A stretch of DNA of 64,000 bases from Streptomyces echinoruber (GCF_014651135.1 NZ_BMWH01000026.1:1-64000); one strand, 5' to 3'. Positions 1-9,080 are shown, numbered from the stretch's first letter. The notes: a model not told the origin generated them from the sequence alone. Program-made: numbers and translations.

Positions 1-123
1 CTGCACCGACACCGGCGCGTCCCCGCCCACCGCCACCGGACCGACCATGATCTGCCGGCTCTTCCGGCGCGGTCCCACCGGCCGGGCCGGGACCTCGGGG
101 ACGCCCAGGGGGATGGCGCTCAT
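1..123 (-). CDS. ispG: 4-hydroxy-3-methylbut-2-enyl diphosphate synthase IspG, N-terminal part (cut by window edge)
   Basis: Only the first 41 codons are in the window. They begin MSAIPLGVPEVPARP and run into VGGDAPVSVQ, the typical actinobacterial IspG start. IspG (GcpE) is the [4Fe-4S] enzyme that makes HMBPP from MEcPP in the MEP isoprenoid pathway. The ATG lies 4 bases after the hpnH stop, so it is the next gene of the hopanoid operon and would feed IPP and DMAPP into it. The catalytic cysteines lie outside the window and cannot be checked. Confidence 0.9.
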   Translation of the reverse strand, partial: MSAIPLGVPEVPARPVGPRRKSRQIMVGPVAVGGDAPVSVQ

Positions 124-127
124 GGCG

Positions 128-1150
128 TCACCCGCGATTCTGCGCGACGGTCTCGCGCATGGCCCGCAGCGACTCCTTCAGGGAGCCCATGGTGGCCAGC
201 ACGGCGGTGGGCTCGTAGCCGCAGTGCGCCATGCAGTTGGCGCAGCGCGGGTCCTTGCCGCGGCCGTACTTGTCCCAGTCGGTCTCCTCCACCAGCTCGC
301 GGTAGGTGGGCACGTACCCGTCGCTCATCAGGTAGCAGGGGCGCTGCCAGCCGAAGAGCGAGTAGTTGGGGATGGCCCACGCGGTGCACGGGAAGTCGAT
401 CTTGCCCTCGAGGAAGTCGAGGAAGAGCGGGGAGTGGTTGAGCCGCCAGCGCCTGCGGTTGCCGCCGGAGAAGGCCTTCCGGAACAGCTCGCGGGTCTGC
501 TCCACGCCCAGGAAGTGCTCCTGGTCGGGCGCCTTCTCGTAGGCGTAGGCGGGCGAGATCATCATCTCGTCCACCCGCAGCTCGTCGTTGAGGAAGTTGA
601 GCACGTCGATGACGGTCTGCGGGGTGTCGGTGTTGAAGAAGGTGGAGTTGGTGGTCACCCGGAAGCCGCGCCGCTTGGCCTCCTTGATGGCCGCCACCGC
701 CTCGTCGAACACGCCCTCCTTCGCCACCGACTCGTCGTGCCGCTCGCGCAGCCCGTCGATGTGCACGGCGAACGCGAAGTACGGCGACGGGGTGAACTTG
801 TCCATCTTCTTGCGCAGCAGCACGGCGTTGGTGCACAGGAAGACGTACTTCTTCCGGGCCACCAGCTGGCGCACGATCTCGTCGATCTGGGGGTGCATCA
901 GCGGCTCGCCGCCGGCGATCGACACCATCGGCGCACCGGACTCCAGTACCGCTCCCACGGCCTGCGCGACCGGCATGCGCTGCTTGAGCACCCCGGCCGG
1001 GTGCTGGATCTTGCCGCAGCCCTCGCACTTGAGGTTGCAGGCGAAGAGGGGTTCCAGCTCCACGATGAGCGGAAATTTCTCCCGCCCGCGCAGCTTCTGT
1101 TCGGCGAGGTAGGTAGCGATCTTGATGGACTGACGCAGCGGCATGGCCAT
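128..1150 (-). CDS. hpnH: Radical SAM adenosylhopane synthase HpnH
   Basis: HpnH attaches an adenosyl group to diploptene to give adenosylhopane, the first step of extended hopanoid synthesis. The 340-residue protein starts MAMPLRQS and has the radical-SAM cluster CNLKCEGC, with Cys38, Cys42 and Cys45. A GGEPL motif and a Cys-rich end (CANCMAHCGYEP) follow. An upstream in-frame start would add 13 residues. I chose the ATG at 1150 because GGAGGTG sits 6 bases before it and family members start there. The gene begins 5 bases after the hpnG stop, and its ribosome binding site overlaps that stop. Confidence 0.95.
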   Translation of the reverse strand: MAMPLRQSIKIATYLAEQKLRGREKFPLIVELEPLFACNLKCEGCGKIQHPAGVLKQRMPVAQAVGAVLESGAPMVSIAGGEPLMHPQIDEIVRQLVARKKYVFLCTNAVLLRKKMDKFTPSPYFAFAVHIDGLRERHDESVAKEGVFDEAVAAIKEAKRRGFRVTTNSTFFNTDTPQTVIDVLNFLNDELRVDEMMISPAYAYEKAPDQEHFLGVEQTRELFRKAFSGGNRRRWRLNHSPLFLDFLEGKIDFPCTAWAIPNYSLFGWQRPCYLMSDGYVPTYRELVEETDWDKYGRGKDPRCANCMAHCGYEPTAVLATMGSLKESLRAMRETVAQNRG

Positions 1151-1155
1151 CTGGC

Positions 1156-1797
1156 TCACCTCCGGGGGAGCGGCAAGGAACGGTGCCATTCATAAAAAGC
1201 GGGAAGTATGGAACGAAGGACGCGGAAAGCTGATATTCCACCGCGTACCGTGCCGATCCGGACGAGCTCGTGTTCCGGAGCGTCCACGACCACCCGGACG
1301 GCCGCAACCGGACGGGGGCCCGTGCGCACGGCGGCCAGCAGCGTCGCCGCCGACTCCATGTCGACCGCGAGCGCGCCGGTCGCGCGCAGCTCGGCGCGCT
1401 CCGGGCCGCGCACCACGTGGTCGGAGCCGGTGAGCGGCCCGGTGTGCACCCTGCGCCCGGGCAGGAGGCGCCCGAGCTCCTCGGCCAGCAGGCCGGTGCC
1501 CACGCACGGGACGCCGCCGCGCGGGTGCCGGGTCTCCTCGGCGACCACGAGGTCGCCGGGGTGCATGCCCGGGGCGAGCCCCGCGCAGAAGCCCGTGGCC
1601 AGCACGGCGGCCGAGGCGAGCGCCGGGTCGGCCAGGGCCCGGGTGACCGACTGCTCGGCCGCCCGGGGGCCCATGCCGGTGCGCAGCACGGTGACCGGCC
1701 CGCCCGCGCCGCCGCGCTCGCCGGCACGCAACGCCAGGTGCTCGATGCCGAGCGCGCAGGCGATCAGCAGCGGGGCCGGGGCGGGCGGGGCGGCCAT
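1156..1797 (-). CDS. hpnG: Hopanoid nucleoside phosphorylase HpnG
   Basis: The 213-residue protein has the nucleoside-phosphorylase fold signature: an early GIEHLAL strand, an ATGFCAGLAPGMHPGD segment and AVDMESAA near residue 145, where the Glu normally contacts the ribose. HpnG cleaves adenine from adenosylhopane to give ribosylhopane, acting after HpnH. The frame stays open far upstream into shc, but the true ATG shares one base with the shc stop (TGATG), which indicates translational coupling. Only remote start choices exist otherwise. Confidence 0.9.
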   Translation of the reverse strand: MAAPPAPAPLLIACALGIEHLALRAGERGGAGGPVTVLRTGMGPRAAEQSVTRALADPALASAAVLATGFCAGLAPGMHPGDLVVAEETRHPRGGVPCVGTGLLAEELGRLLPGRRVHTGPLTGSDHVVRGPERAELRATGALAVDMESAATLLAAVRTGPRPVAAVRVVVDAPEHELVRIGTVRGGISAFRVLRSILPAFYEWHRSLPLPRR

Positions 1798-3791
1798 CAA
1801 CTCCCCTTGCCCCCGGCGAAGGGCTCTCCGTGCACGTACCGGCCGAGGGCGGTGAGCGGGAAGACCTGCCGGTAGAGGTGGTAGTTGATGGAGAAGTCCC
1901 AGGGGAAGCCGGTGCCGGTGAAGTACGGCTCGTCCCAGGAGCCGTCCTCCTTCTGGGTGTCGGCGAGCCACCGGATGCCGCGTTCGACGGCCTCGGAGTC
2001 CCGCTCCCCCGCCGCCAGCAGCGCCATCAGCGCCCACGCGGTCTGGGAGGCGGTGGAGGCGCCGCGGCCCCGCCATTCCTCGGCGTACTTGTAGGAGCGC
2101 AGGTCCTCGCCCCAGCCGCCGTCGTCGTTCTGCACGCTCTCCAGCCAGGCCACGGCACGGCGGATCGCCGGGTGCTCGGCGGGGATCCCGGCGGCGACGA
2201 GCGCGGGGACGACGGAACCGGTGCCGTAGATGTAGTTGACGCCCCAGCGGCCGAACCACGAGCCGTCCGGCTCCTGCTCGGCCAGCAGCCACTTCACGCC
2301 GCGCCGGGTGCGCGGGTCGTGGGCGAGGCCCTCGACGGCGAGCATCTCCACCACGTGGGCGGTGACATCGGCGGACGGCGGGTCGATCACCTCGCCGAAG
2401 TCGCAGAACGGCAGCTTGTTGGGGAGGGGGCTGGTGTTGTCGACGTCGAAGGCGCCCCAGGCGCCGTTCTTCGACTGCATGCCGAGGTTCCAGCGCACCC
2501 CGCGCTCGATCGCCCGGTCCACCCGCTCCGGGTCGTGGTGTGTGACCCGGCGCAGCGCGAGGACCACCTCGGCGGTGTCGTCGATGTCGGGGTAGTTGTC
2601 GTTGTGGAACTCGAACGCCCAGCCGCCCGGCGGGAGTCCGGGGCGGCGCACGGCCCAGTCGCCGGGGCGGACGACCTGCTCGCCCAGCATCCAGTCGGCG
2701 GCCTTGACCAGTTGCGGGTGGTCGGCGGGCAGTCCGGCGTCGACGAGCGCGATGGTGGCCAGGCAGGTGTCCCACACCGGGGACTGGCAGGCCTCGATCA
2801 TGCGGGCGCCGTCCTCGCGCCACACGGCGAAGCGGTCCAGCGAGGCCAGGCCCTCGCGCATGACGGGGTGCTGCAGGTCGTAGCCCAGCAGGTACAGCGC
2901 GATGATCGAGTACACGGCCGGGGGCTGGATGCCGCCCCAGCAGCCGTCGTTCTCCTGCCGCTCGATGATCCAGCGGGCGGCGGTGTTCATCGCGGCCTTG
3001 CGCAGCCGCCTGGGGACGACCCTGCGCAGGGCGTGCAGGGCCTTGTCGAGCCGCTCGAAGGCGCCGTCCCAACTGGCCGCCGGCGCGAGGGGTTTGACGG
3101 GGTTGGGGTGGTCGGGGTCGACGTGCAGCTCGTCGAGGGGGAAGGGCGCCGGGCGCACCGGGCGCTTGGCCGAGACGATGGTCAGCGGCACGATGGTCTG
3201 CCGGGCCCAGCAGCCGAAGTCGTAGATGTTGAGGGGGAACCAGCGGGGCAGGTAGATGAGTTCCGGCGGGAGTTCGGGCAGGTCCTCCCACTTCCACCAG
3301 CCGAAGAGGGCGAGCCAGATGCGGGTGAAGACGCGGGAGGCGGCGACGCCGCCCTGCTCGCGGATCCAGGCGGAGGCCCTGCGCAGGTGCGGGGCGTCGG
3401 GCTCGTCGCCGGCCAGGCGCAGCGCGACGTAGGCCTCGATGGTGGTGGACAGGTCACCCGGGCCGCCGTAGAAGGTGGCCCAGGTGCCGTCCTCGCGCTG
3501 TTCGCCGCGGATGAAGCGGGCGGCCGCCTCGGCCGTCTTCTCGTCCAGGATGCCGAGGAACTGACGGAGCATCAGGTCCTCGGCGTCCATCGTGACGTTG
3601 GTCTCGAGGTCGCCCTTCCACCAGCCCTCGGCGTCCTGACGGGCCAGCAGGAAGTCGGTGGCGCGCTGTACGGCGCGCCGGGCGGCCTCTTCCACCCCGG
3701 CTGCCGCGGGGGTCGTGATGTCGGTGTCGGTGGCCGCGGCAGCGCGGGGCGGGAGGGCCGCTCCGGTGCTTCCGTCGGTCGTCGCTGTCAT
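1797..3791 (-). CDS. shc: Squalene-hopene cyclase
   Basis: This monotopic membrane cyclase folds squalene into hopene and hopanol. The 664-residue protein carries the catalytic DIDD (DXDD) motif at residues 402-405, just after FHNDNYP. It has several QW repeats, among them EQEPDGSWFGRWG, QNDDGGWGED and QKEDGSWDE, and two QW-like repeats near the N-terminus (RQDAEGWWKG, REDGTWAT). The length is normal for the family. The ATG is preceded by GGGGAAG. It lies 116 bases after the polyprenyl synthase stop, the longest gap inside the operon, and is coupled to hpnG at its end. Also called hpnF or hopE. Confidence 0.97.
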   Translation of the reverse strand: MTATTDGSTGAALPPRAAAATDTDITTPAAAGVEEAARRAVQRATDFLLARQDAEGWWKGDLETNVTMDAEDLMLRQFLGILDEKTAEAAARFIRGEQREDGTWATFYGGPGDLSTTIEAYVALRLAGDEPDAPHLRRASAWIREQGGVAASRVFTRIWLALFGWWKWEDLPELPPELIYLPRWFPLNIYDFGCWARQTIVPLTIVSAKRPVRPAPFPLDELHVDPDHPNPVKPLAPAASWDGAFERLDKALHALRRVVPRRLRKAAMNTAARWIIERQENDGCWGGIQPPAVYSIIALYLLGYDLQHPVMREGLASLDRFAVWREDGARMIEACQSPVWDTCLATIALVDAGLPADHPQLVKAADWMLGEQVVRPGDWAVRRPGLPPGGWAFEFHNDNYPDIDDTAEVVLALRRVTHHDPERVDRAIERGVRWNLGMQSKNGAWGAFDVDNTSPLPNKLPFCDFGEVIDPPSADVTAHVVEMLAVEGLAHDPRTRRGVKWLLAEQEPDGSWFGRWGVNYIYGTGSVVPALVAAGIPAEHPAIRRAVAWLESVQNDDGGWGEDLRSYKYAEEWRGRGASTASQTAWALMALLAAGERDSEAVERGIRWLADTQKEDGSWDEPYFTGTGFPWDFSINYHLYRQVFPLTALGRYVHGEPFAGGKGS

Positions 3792-3907
3792 GGCTTCCCC
3801 TTCGTGCAGTCGTGCGAGTCGTGCTGCTGTGGGTCCGCCGTCGGCCGGTGCGTCGCCGGGCGCGGCACCGGCCGGCGACTACGCGAGGCGTGTCCGGCCG
3901 ATAGGGA

Positions 3908-5053
3908 TCATCTCTTCCGTACGACGACGAAGTCGGCGAGCGCCGCGAACCGGGCCCGCACCTGGTCCGGCATGTCCGCGGCGTCGAGGGCCTCGAGGGC
4001 GAGGGCGTGCTGGCGGCGCGCCTCCTCGGCGGTCCACTCCCGGCCGCCCGCCTCTTCGATGAGGGCGGCCCGGGCGGCGAACTCCTCCTCGGAGAAGTTC
4101 TCGAAGTCGCTGCTCTTGGCGTCGGCGGCGAGGAGTTCGGCGAGCCGCTCGGAGGCGGGGCCGCCCGCCGCGAGCGCGGCCACGACCGGCAGCGACTTCT
4201 TGCGCTGGCGCAGGTCGCTCCAGGTCTGCTTGCCGGTGGCCTCCGGGTCGCCCCAGATGCCGAGGAGGTCGTCGACGGCCTGGAAGGCCAGGCCGAGGTG
4301 GTAGCCGTACTTCTCCAGCGTGTCGGCGGTCGCCTCGTCCGCGCCGCCGAGCACGGCGCCGATGGAGCTGGCGCAGGCCAGCAGGGCGCCGGTCTTGTTG
4401 CCCTCCATCTCCAGGCACTCCGCGACGCTGACGCGCTCGCGGTGCTCGTAGGAGATGTCCTGCGCCTGGCCGTCGATCAGGGCGCGGGTGGCGGTGGTCA
4501 GACGGCGGGCGGCGCGGCCGGCCTCGACCGTGCCGAGCTCCAGCAGCACCTCGCCCGCCAGGGCGAACAGGGCGTCGCCGACGAGGATGGCCTGGGCGGG
4601 GCCGTGCACCTTCCAGACGGTGTCGCGGTGGCGGCGCTGCTCGTCGCCGTCCATCAGGTCGTCGTGCAGCAGCGAGAAGTTGTGCACGAGCTCGACGGCG
4701 ACCGCGCCGGGCACGCCGACCTCGGGCGCGGCTCCGGTGACCTCGGCGGAGAGCACGGCGAGGGCGGGCCGTACGGCCTTGCCGCCGTCGCCGTCGGCGG
4801 GGTTGCCGTGGGCGTCGATCCAGCCGAAGTGGTAGGCGGCGACGGTGTCCATGGGGGCGGCCAGGCGGTCGACGGCCGCCCGCAGGACCGGCATGGCCAG
4901 GGTGCGGCCGCGCTCCAGGAGCGCGGTCACGTCCCCTGCGGTCTCTCGGGCGGCCGTCGAGGCCGGGGGCACAGTGGGCACAGTCTCTCCTCTTGTTGCG
5001 GTACCGAGGGTGCTCAGGTCCGTCCCCCGCCGGTCTCCGGTCGTGCGGCTCAT
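3908..5053 (-). CDS. Polyprenyl (probably farnesyl) diphosphate synthase of the hopanoid operon
   Basis: A trans-isoprenyl diphosphate synthase of 381 residues. The first Asp-rich motif is DDLMD at residues 131-135. The second region reads DDLLGIWGD, a common form in this subfamily, and KTGAL lies between them. Given the operon it most likely makes farnesyl diphosphate for HpnCDE (HopD in S. coelicolor naming). Chain length cannot be fixed by eye. The frame is open further upstream, but the ATG at 5053 overlaps the hpnE stop as ATGA and has GGGGAGG in front. About 40 N-terminal residues precede the conserved core. Confidence 0.9.
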   Translation of the reverse strand: MSRTTGDRRGTDLSTLGTATRGETVPTVPPASTAARETAGDVTALLERGRTLAMPVLRAAVDRLAAPMDTVAAYHFGWIDAHGNPADGDGGKAVRPALAVLSAEVTGAAPEVGVPGAVAVELVHNFSLLHDDLMDGDEQRRHRDTVWKVHGPAQAILVGDALFALAGEVLLELGTVEAGRAARRLTTATRALIDGQAQDISYEHRERVSVAECLEMEGNKTGALLACASSIGAVLGGADEATADTLEKYGYHLGLAFQAVDDLLGIWGDPEATGKQTWSDLRQRKKSLPVVAALAAGGPASERLAELLAADAKSSDFENFSEEEFAARAALIEEAGGREWTAEEARRQHALALEALDAADMPDQVRARFAALADFVVVRKR

Positions 5054-6459
5054 GCGGCCTCCCCGAGGACGTCGCCGGGGAAGGCCGGGAGCCGGGCGCG
5101 GGAGTGGCCCAGGGCGCCGAGCGCGGCGCCCGCCGCGCCGACACCGCTGCGGACCGCGCTCTCCATGGTCGCGGGCCACCCGGTGGCGGTCCACGCCCCG
5201 GCCAGGTACAGGCCGGGTGCCTTGGTGCGGGCGCCGGGCCTGAGCCGCCCGACGCCGGGGGCGGGAGCGAACGTGGCGGTGCGCTCCCGGGTGACGAAGA
5301 AGTCCCTGACCCGGGCGCCGCGCGCGCGGGGCAGCAGTCGCTCGAGTTCGGGCAGGTAGCGGGCGCGCAGCTCGGCGACCGGCGTGTCGATCTCCTCGTG
5401 CGCGGCCGACTGCGACAGCGCGAGGTACTGGCCGCTCGTCAGGCCGGCGGCCTCGGTGCGGTCGAACACCCACTGCACCGGGGTGCCCAGCGCGGCGAAG
5501 AAGGGCACCCCGAGCACCTTGCGGTCGTAGACGACGTGCACGTTGAGGATGGGCGCGGTGCCGAGGGCGAGCAGCCGCTCGGGCTGTTCGAGCGCGCCGG
5601 GCGGGAGCAGGGTGTGCGCCTCGCGCTGGGGTACGGCGAGGACGACGGCGTCCGCCGTGATCCTCTCGCCGGGAACCTGAACGCTCCAACGGCCGTTGTC
5701 GTTCTGAGAGAGGGAGGTGACGCGTGTACGGACTCCGATGCGCACCCCGGCGGTCTCGAGCGCCCTGCGGGCCAGCCGGTCGTGCAGGTCGCCCAGCGGG
5801 ACGCGCGCCCAGCCGATGTCGGCGGCGCCCGGGTCGGACAGCAGACCGGTCTTGAACACCATTGCGGCGAGCCCCAGGGAGGCGTCGCCCGCGACCGCGT
5901 TGAGGGTCGCCACGCCGACCAGGTCCCACAGGGCCTCGACGGCGCGCGCCGACTGGCCGTGCGCGGCCAGCCAGCTGCCGAAGTCCTGTGCGTCCAGTGC
6001 CGGATCGGCGGGGTCGAGCCCCTTCAGCGCGAGCGCGGCACGGCCGACCCGGGCGCGGTCGGCGAGCGAGAGGTGCGGGTAGGTGGCCAGGCTGCGCCCC
6101 AGGTGCAGCGGTACGGGCAGCGGGTCGCGCCGCAGCCTGCCCAGTCTGCGGCCCTCGGGCTTGGCGGCGTCGACGACGGGCACGTCGAGGCGGCTCTGCA
6201 GCGGGGCGAGCGCACTGGCCCCGATCCGCTCCAGGAACCAGCGGTAGGCGGTGCAGCAGCGCAGGTACACGTGCTGCCCGTTGTCGACGGTGAGCTCGCC
6301 GCGCCGGAAGGAGAACGCGAGCCCGCCCAGCCGCGGCCGCCCTTCGAGCAGGGTGACGCGCACCCCGGCGTCGGCGAGCGACAGCGCGGCGGAGATCCCG
6401 GCGAGCCCGCCGCCGACGACCACGGCGGTGCCGCCCCGCTCCTGCGTTGCGCCGGTCAT
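5050..6459 (-). CDS. hpnE: Hydroxysqualene dehydroxylase HpnE (FAD-dependent)
   Basis: HpnE removes the hydroxyl group of hydroxysqualene to give squalene, the last of the three HpnCDE steps. The 469-residue protein has an N-terminal dinucleotide-binding motif (VVVGGGLAGISAAL, about residues 13-26) followed by LLEGRPRLGGLAFSF, and a C-terminal FAD-contact segment (LYLAGAWTATGWPATMESAVRSG). These are typical of phytoene-desaturase-like amine oxidases. The ATG is preceded by GAGGAGG. It overlaps the stop of the small DUF6380-like gene (ATGA), and its own stop overlaps the polyprenyl synthase start. Confidence 0.93.
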   Translation of the reverse strand: MTGATQERGGTAVVVGGGLAGISAALSLADAGVRVTLLEGRPRLGGLAFSFRRGELTVDNGQHVYLRCCTAYRWFLERIGASALAPLQSRLDVPVVDAAKPEGRRLGRLRRDPLPVPLHLGRSLATYPHLSLADRARVGRAALALKGLDPADPALDAQDFGSWLAAHGQSARAVEALWDLVGVATLNAVAGDASLGLAAMVFKTGLLSDPGAADIGWARVPLGDLHDRLARRALETAGVRIGVRTRVTSLSQNDNGRWSVQVPGERITADAVVLAVPQREAHTLLPPGALEQPERLLALGTAPILNVHVVYDRKVLGVPFFAALGTPVQWVFDRTEAAGLTSGQYLALSQSAAHEEIDTPVAELRARYLPELERLLPRARGARVRDFFVTRERTATFAPAPGVGRLRPGARTKAPGLYLAGAWTATGWPATMESAVRSGVGAAGAALGALGHSRARLPAFPGDVLGEAA

Positions 6460-6875
6460 CGTGCCTCCTCTCCCCCGCTGCCGGGACGCGCGCCGGACGC
6501 CCACCGGTCCACTGCCGTCAGGGACGCCGCAGCCCGGCGCGGGGTTGCCCACCGGCCGCCCGCGGCGCGGGAAGCGGCCGCGGCGCGGTGCCGTACGGCG
6601 CACCGGGCGGCGCGACGGGCCGGGCGGCCGGAAGCCGGCCCGCCGGCCCGGAGCACCTCGCCCGGGGCGGCGTCCGCGCAGGTCACGGGCGTCCCGGCAG
6701 TGCCGGGCCGCGCCGGCGCAGGACGCGGCGTGCGCGCCGCCGTCCGCCCGCCGGCCGGCGCAGCCGCCACCGGGGGCACCCGCACGGCCGCGCACCCGCA
6801 GGCCGGGCGCCCGGCCGTCCGGGACGGCTGCCGCGCCGCGCGGGCCGCTCCGTCGTTGCCGTCGCCGTGGTGCAT
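6456..6875 (-). CDS. Small Arg/Ala-rich DUF6380-like protein inside the hopanoid operon
   Basis: A 139-residue frame fills the gap between hpnD and hpnE exactly. Its ATG shares a base with the hpnD stop (TGATG), and its stop overlaps the hpnE ATG (ATGA). The end of the product, around RWATPRRAAASLTAVDRW, resembles the short Streptomyces proteins I know as DUF6380; that match is from memory. No enzyme motif, signal peptide or clear membrane segment is visible. The middle is low-complexity Arg, Ala, Pro and Gly. The double coupling is the main evidence that it is translated. The function is unknown. Confidence 0.6.
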   Translation of the reverse strand: MHHGDGNDGAARAARQPSRTAGRPACGCAAVRVPPVAAAPAGGRTAARTPRPAPARPGTAGTPVTCADAAPGEVLRAGGPASGRPARRAARCAVRHRAAAASRAAGGRWATPRRAAASLTAVDRWASGARPGSGGEEAR

Positions 6876-7825
6876 CAGGCGCGCCTCCTGACCAGCTGGC
6901 GGGAGACGTGGCGGGTGTCCAGGCCGGACAGGCCGCGGACGGCGACGTAGGCCTTCTCGCGGCCGGGGAGGGAGACACGGCCGCGCAGCACGGCCTCGGG
7001 GTCGCGTTCGATGCGGTCGAGCAGACGGCGGTAGATGCCGGCCATGGCGGCCACGCACGCGCCGCTGCGCCGGTCGAGCAGGGGCAGCAGTCGGTAGCCC
7101 TCGGCGAACAGCGCGCGGGCCCGTCGCACTTCGAAGTGCACGAGGCCCGCGAAGTCGGAGCCCTCCGGTGGCAGCGGCCCCCGGAAGCCGGCCGAGCAGC
7201 CGAATTTCGCGAGGTCGTCGGCGGGCAGGTAGGTGCGGCCGCCCTCGGCGTCCTCGCGGACGTCTCTGAGGATGTTGGTCAGCTGCAGGGCGAGCCCGAG
7301 GGTGTCGGCGTACTCGGGGGCGCGCTCGGCGCCGCGCGCTCCCGGCTCGGTGCCGAACACGCCGAGCGACAGCCGCCCGATGGCACCGGCCACGCACCGG
7401 CAGTACACCTTCAGGTCGTCCCAGGTCTCGTAGGTCTCGCCGCGCACGTCCATCTGCACGCCGTCGATCAGCTCGTCCAGCGCGCCGAGCGGGATCGGGA
7501 AGGACCGGGCGGCGTGCGCGAGGGCGACCGCGACCGGATCGGTGTCGTCCTCCTCGACGGCCCCCTCGCGGATCCGGGCGAGCAGCGCCCGGGTCTCCTC
7601 CAGCCGTGCCACCTTGACATCGTTGGCCAGGGAGCCGTCGCCGATGTCGTCGACGCGTCGGGAGAAGGCGTACAGCGCGGACATGGCGCGCCGCTTGGGC
7701 GTGGGCAGCAGCCGGATGCCGTACGCGAAGTTGCGGGCCTGCTGCCCGGTGACGACCTCGCAATAGCGGTAGGCGGCGAGTACCGGTGCGGACACGTGTT
7801 GCTCGACCTCCACGGTCCGGATCAC
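6875..7825 (-). CDS. hpnD: Presqualene diphosphate synthase HpnD
   Basis: HpnD joins two farnesyl diphosphates to presqualene diphosphate. The 316-residue protein belongs to the squalene/phytoene synthase family. The first Asp motif is VDDIGDG (about residues 58-64) and the second is the LTNILRDVREDAEGG segment. YAFSRRVDD and YLPADDL are also family signatures. It starts with GTG, overlapping the hpnC stop by 4 bases (GTGA), with GAGGAGAGG just upstream. The region before the first GTG is hpnC coding sequence. Confidence 0.95.
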   Translation of the reverse strand: MIRTVEVEQHVSAPVLAAYRYCEVVTGQQARNFAYGIRLLPTPKRRAMSALYAFSRRVDDIGDGSLANDVKVARLEETRALLARIREGAVEEDDTDPVAVALAHAARSFPIPLGALDELIDGVQMDVRGETYETWDDLKVYCRCVAGAIGRLSLGVFGTEPGARGAERAPEYADTLGLALQLTNILRDVREDAEGGRTYLPADDLAKFGCSAGFRGPLPPEGSDFAGLVHFEVRRARALFAEGYRLLPLLDRRSGACVAAMAGIYRRLLDRIERDPEAVLRGRVSLPGREKAYVAVRGLSGLDTRHVSRQLVRRRA

Positions 7826-8754
7826 CCCTCTCCTCGCAGAGTCACGCCCACCTCACGCAGCAACTGGACCTTGCCGGGCTTGGGCGGGCCGGGAAGTACG
7901 TCGTAGTGCGCGGCGGCGATCGCGCGGATCGCCGCCCTTCCCCCCGCCACGAACCCTGCGAGCAGCAGCTTCAACCTGCCGTGGACGCTACCCACCAGGG
8001 GGGCGCCTTCATTCAGCAGCTCGCGGGCGCGTTGCGCTTCGTGGGCGATCAGGGCACGCACCGACGCGCCCGCGGTGGGCGCGGCGAGGTCCGCCTCCCG
8101 GACGTGAAAGCGTTTCATGTCCGCGGCGGGCAGGTAGATGCGGTCGCGGCCCAGGTCCTCCTTGACGTCCTGGAGGTGCTCGACGATCTGCAGGGCCGTG
8201 CAGATCGCGTCGGAGCGGCGGATCCGCTCGGGGGTGGAGGTGCCGGTGACGGCGAGGACGAGGCGGCCCACGGGGTTGGCCGACAGCTCGCAGTAGGCGA
8301 GCAGGTCGTCGTAGGTCTCGTAGCGGTGGACGAGCTGGTCCTGGCGGTTGGCGGCGATCAGGGCGAGGAACGGCCCGGGGGTCAGGCCGCGGCGCCGCAC
8401 CGTCGGCTGGAGCCGGCGCAGCAGGGGGTGGCGCGGGGTGCCGCCGAAGACGCGGCGCAGGTCGGCCTCGAAGGCGTCCAGCAGCACCAGCCGGTCCTGT
8501 GCCTGCGCGGGCGACACGCCGAGGGCGCGCGCGTCGGCGCCGCCGGGGGCGAGGTCGCCGTCGCCGATGTCGTCGACCAGGCGGGCGAAGCCGTAGACCG
8601 CCATGAGGTCGGCGCGCCAGGGACGGGGAAGGAAGAACGGCGCCACGGGGAAGTTCTCACCCGTGGCCTTGTCGAGCGTGCCGCGCTCCAGGTCGCCGGC
8701 GTGCACCGCGGCCGGTCCCGTCACCGTGCGCTGCCCGGGGCTGGGACGGCACAT
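7822..8754 (-). CDS. hpnC: Hydroxysqualene synthase HpnC
   Basis: First gene of the hopanoid operon. HpnC turns presqualene diphosphate into hydroxysqualene. The product of up to 310 residues has the squalene-synthase Asp motifs ARLVDDIGDGD and LQIVEHLQDVKEDLGRDR, with a conserved ENFPVAPFFLP stretch near the N-terminus. The start is uncertain. The ATG at 8754 and an in-frame GTG at 8724 (giving VTGPAAVHAGDLERG) both lack a clear ribosome binding site, and homologous proteins resemble this one only from the second. Confidence 0.93.
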   Translation of the reverse strand: MCRPSPGQRTVTGPAAVHAGDLERGTLDKATGENFPVAPFFLPRPWRADLMAVYGFARLVDDIGDGDLAPGGADARALGVSPAQAQDRLVLLDAFEADLRRVFGGTPRHPLLRRLQPTVRRRGLTPGPFLALIAANRQDQLVHRYETYDDLLAYCELSANPVGRLVLAVTGTSTPERIRRSDAICTALQIVEHLQDVKEDLGRDRIYLPAADMKRFHVREADLAAPTAGASVRALIAHEAQRARELLNEGAPLVGSVHGRLKLLLAGFVAGGRAAIRAIAAAHYDVLPGPPKPGKVQLLREVGVTLRGEG

Positions 8755-9080
8755 GCTGCGCGGAGCCTGGGAGTTTCCGTAGCCATTGCCGTCACATCTC
8801 CCGTTCTACACCGACAACGCAATACACACTATTTCGGACACGCCGCCCGGCCGTGCGCGGCTGCCCCGGTGGAGGGTGTCGTGCAGTATCACCCGACTTG
8901 CCGTCATTCGCGACCGTCCCAGCTTACGTTGTACAGCGCAGCCAGCCTCGCCGGGGTGTCCTGCACATCACAACAACACACCGATTGACACCAAGATTCC
9001 TGACGTCCTGCGGAGTTGACGCTTCCTTTGCACAGCGGGCCCCGCCGACCCGGCCGGCGGGGCCCGCTGCGGCGAACGGC
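8755..9080 (-). other. Intergenic region upstream of the hopanoid operon
   Basis: No gene is visible in these 326 bases. On the minus strand the stretch must hold the hpnC promoter. It is AT-richer than its surroundings (near 8810-8840 and 8960-9000), but I could not settle on a -35/-10 pair. The right end contains the terminator of the exporter operon, listed separately. Confidence 0.5.
9033..9069 (-). terminator. Terminator hairpin after the ABC exporter operon
   Basis: A perfect 15-bp stem (CAGCGGGCCCCGCCG paired with its complement at 9055-9069) with a 7-base loop begins 12 bases past the stop of the ABC ATPase gene. There is no U run, as is usual for Streptomyces terminators. Confidence 0.8.

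Noticed and set aside
1156..3297. HpnG as a 713-residue protein with a long N-terminal extension
   Set aside because: The extension lies wholly within shc in another frame; the true ATG overlaps the shc stop.
1830..4304. An 824-codon open frame on the plus strand over shc and the polyprenyl synthase gene
   Set aside because: It is the GC-rich shadow of genes on the other strand; it has no ribosome binding site and no domain, and its composition is Gly/Arg/Val-rich.
4007..5359. A 450-codon plus-strand frame antisense to the polyprenyl synthase gene
   Set aside because: The opposite strand has a clear prenyl synthase with all motifs; this frame encodes low-complexity sequence only.
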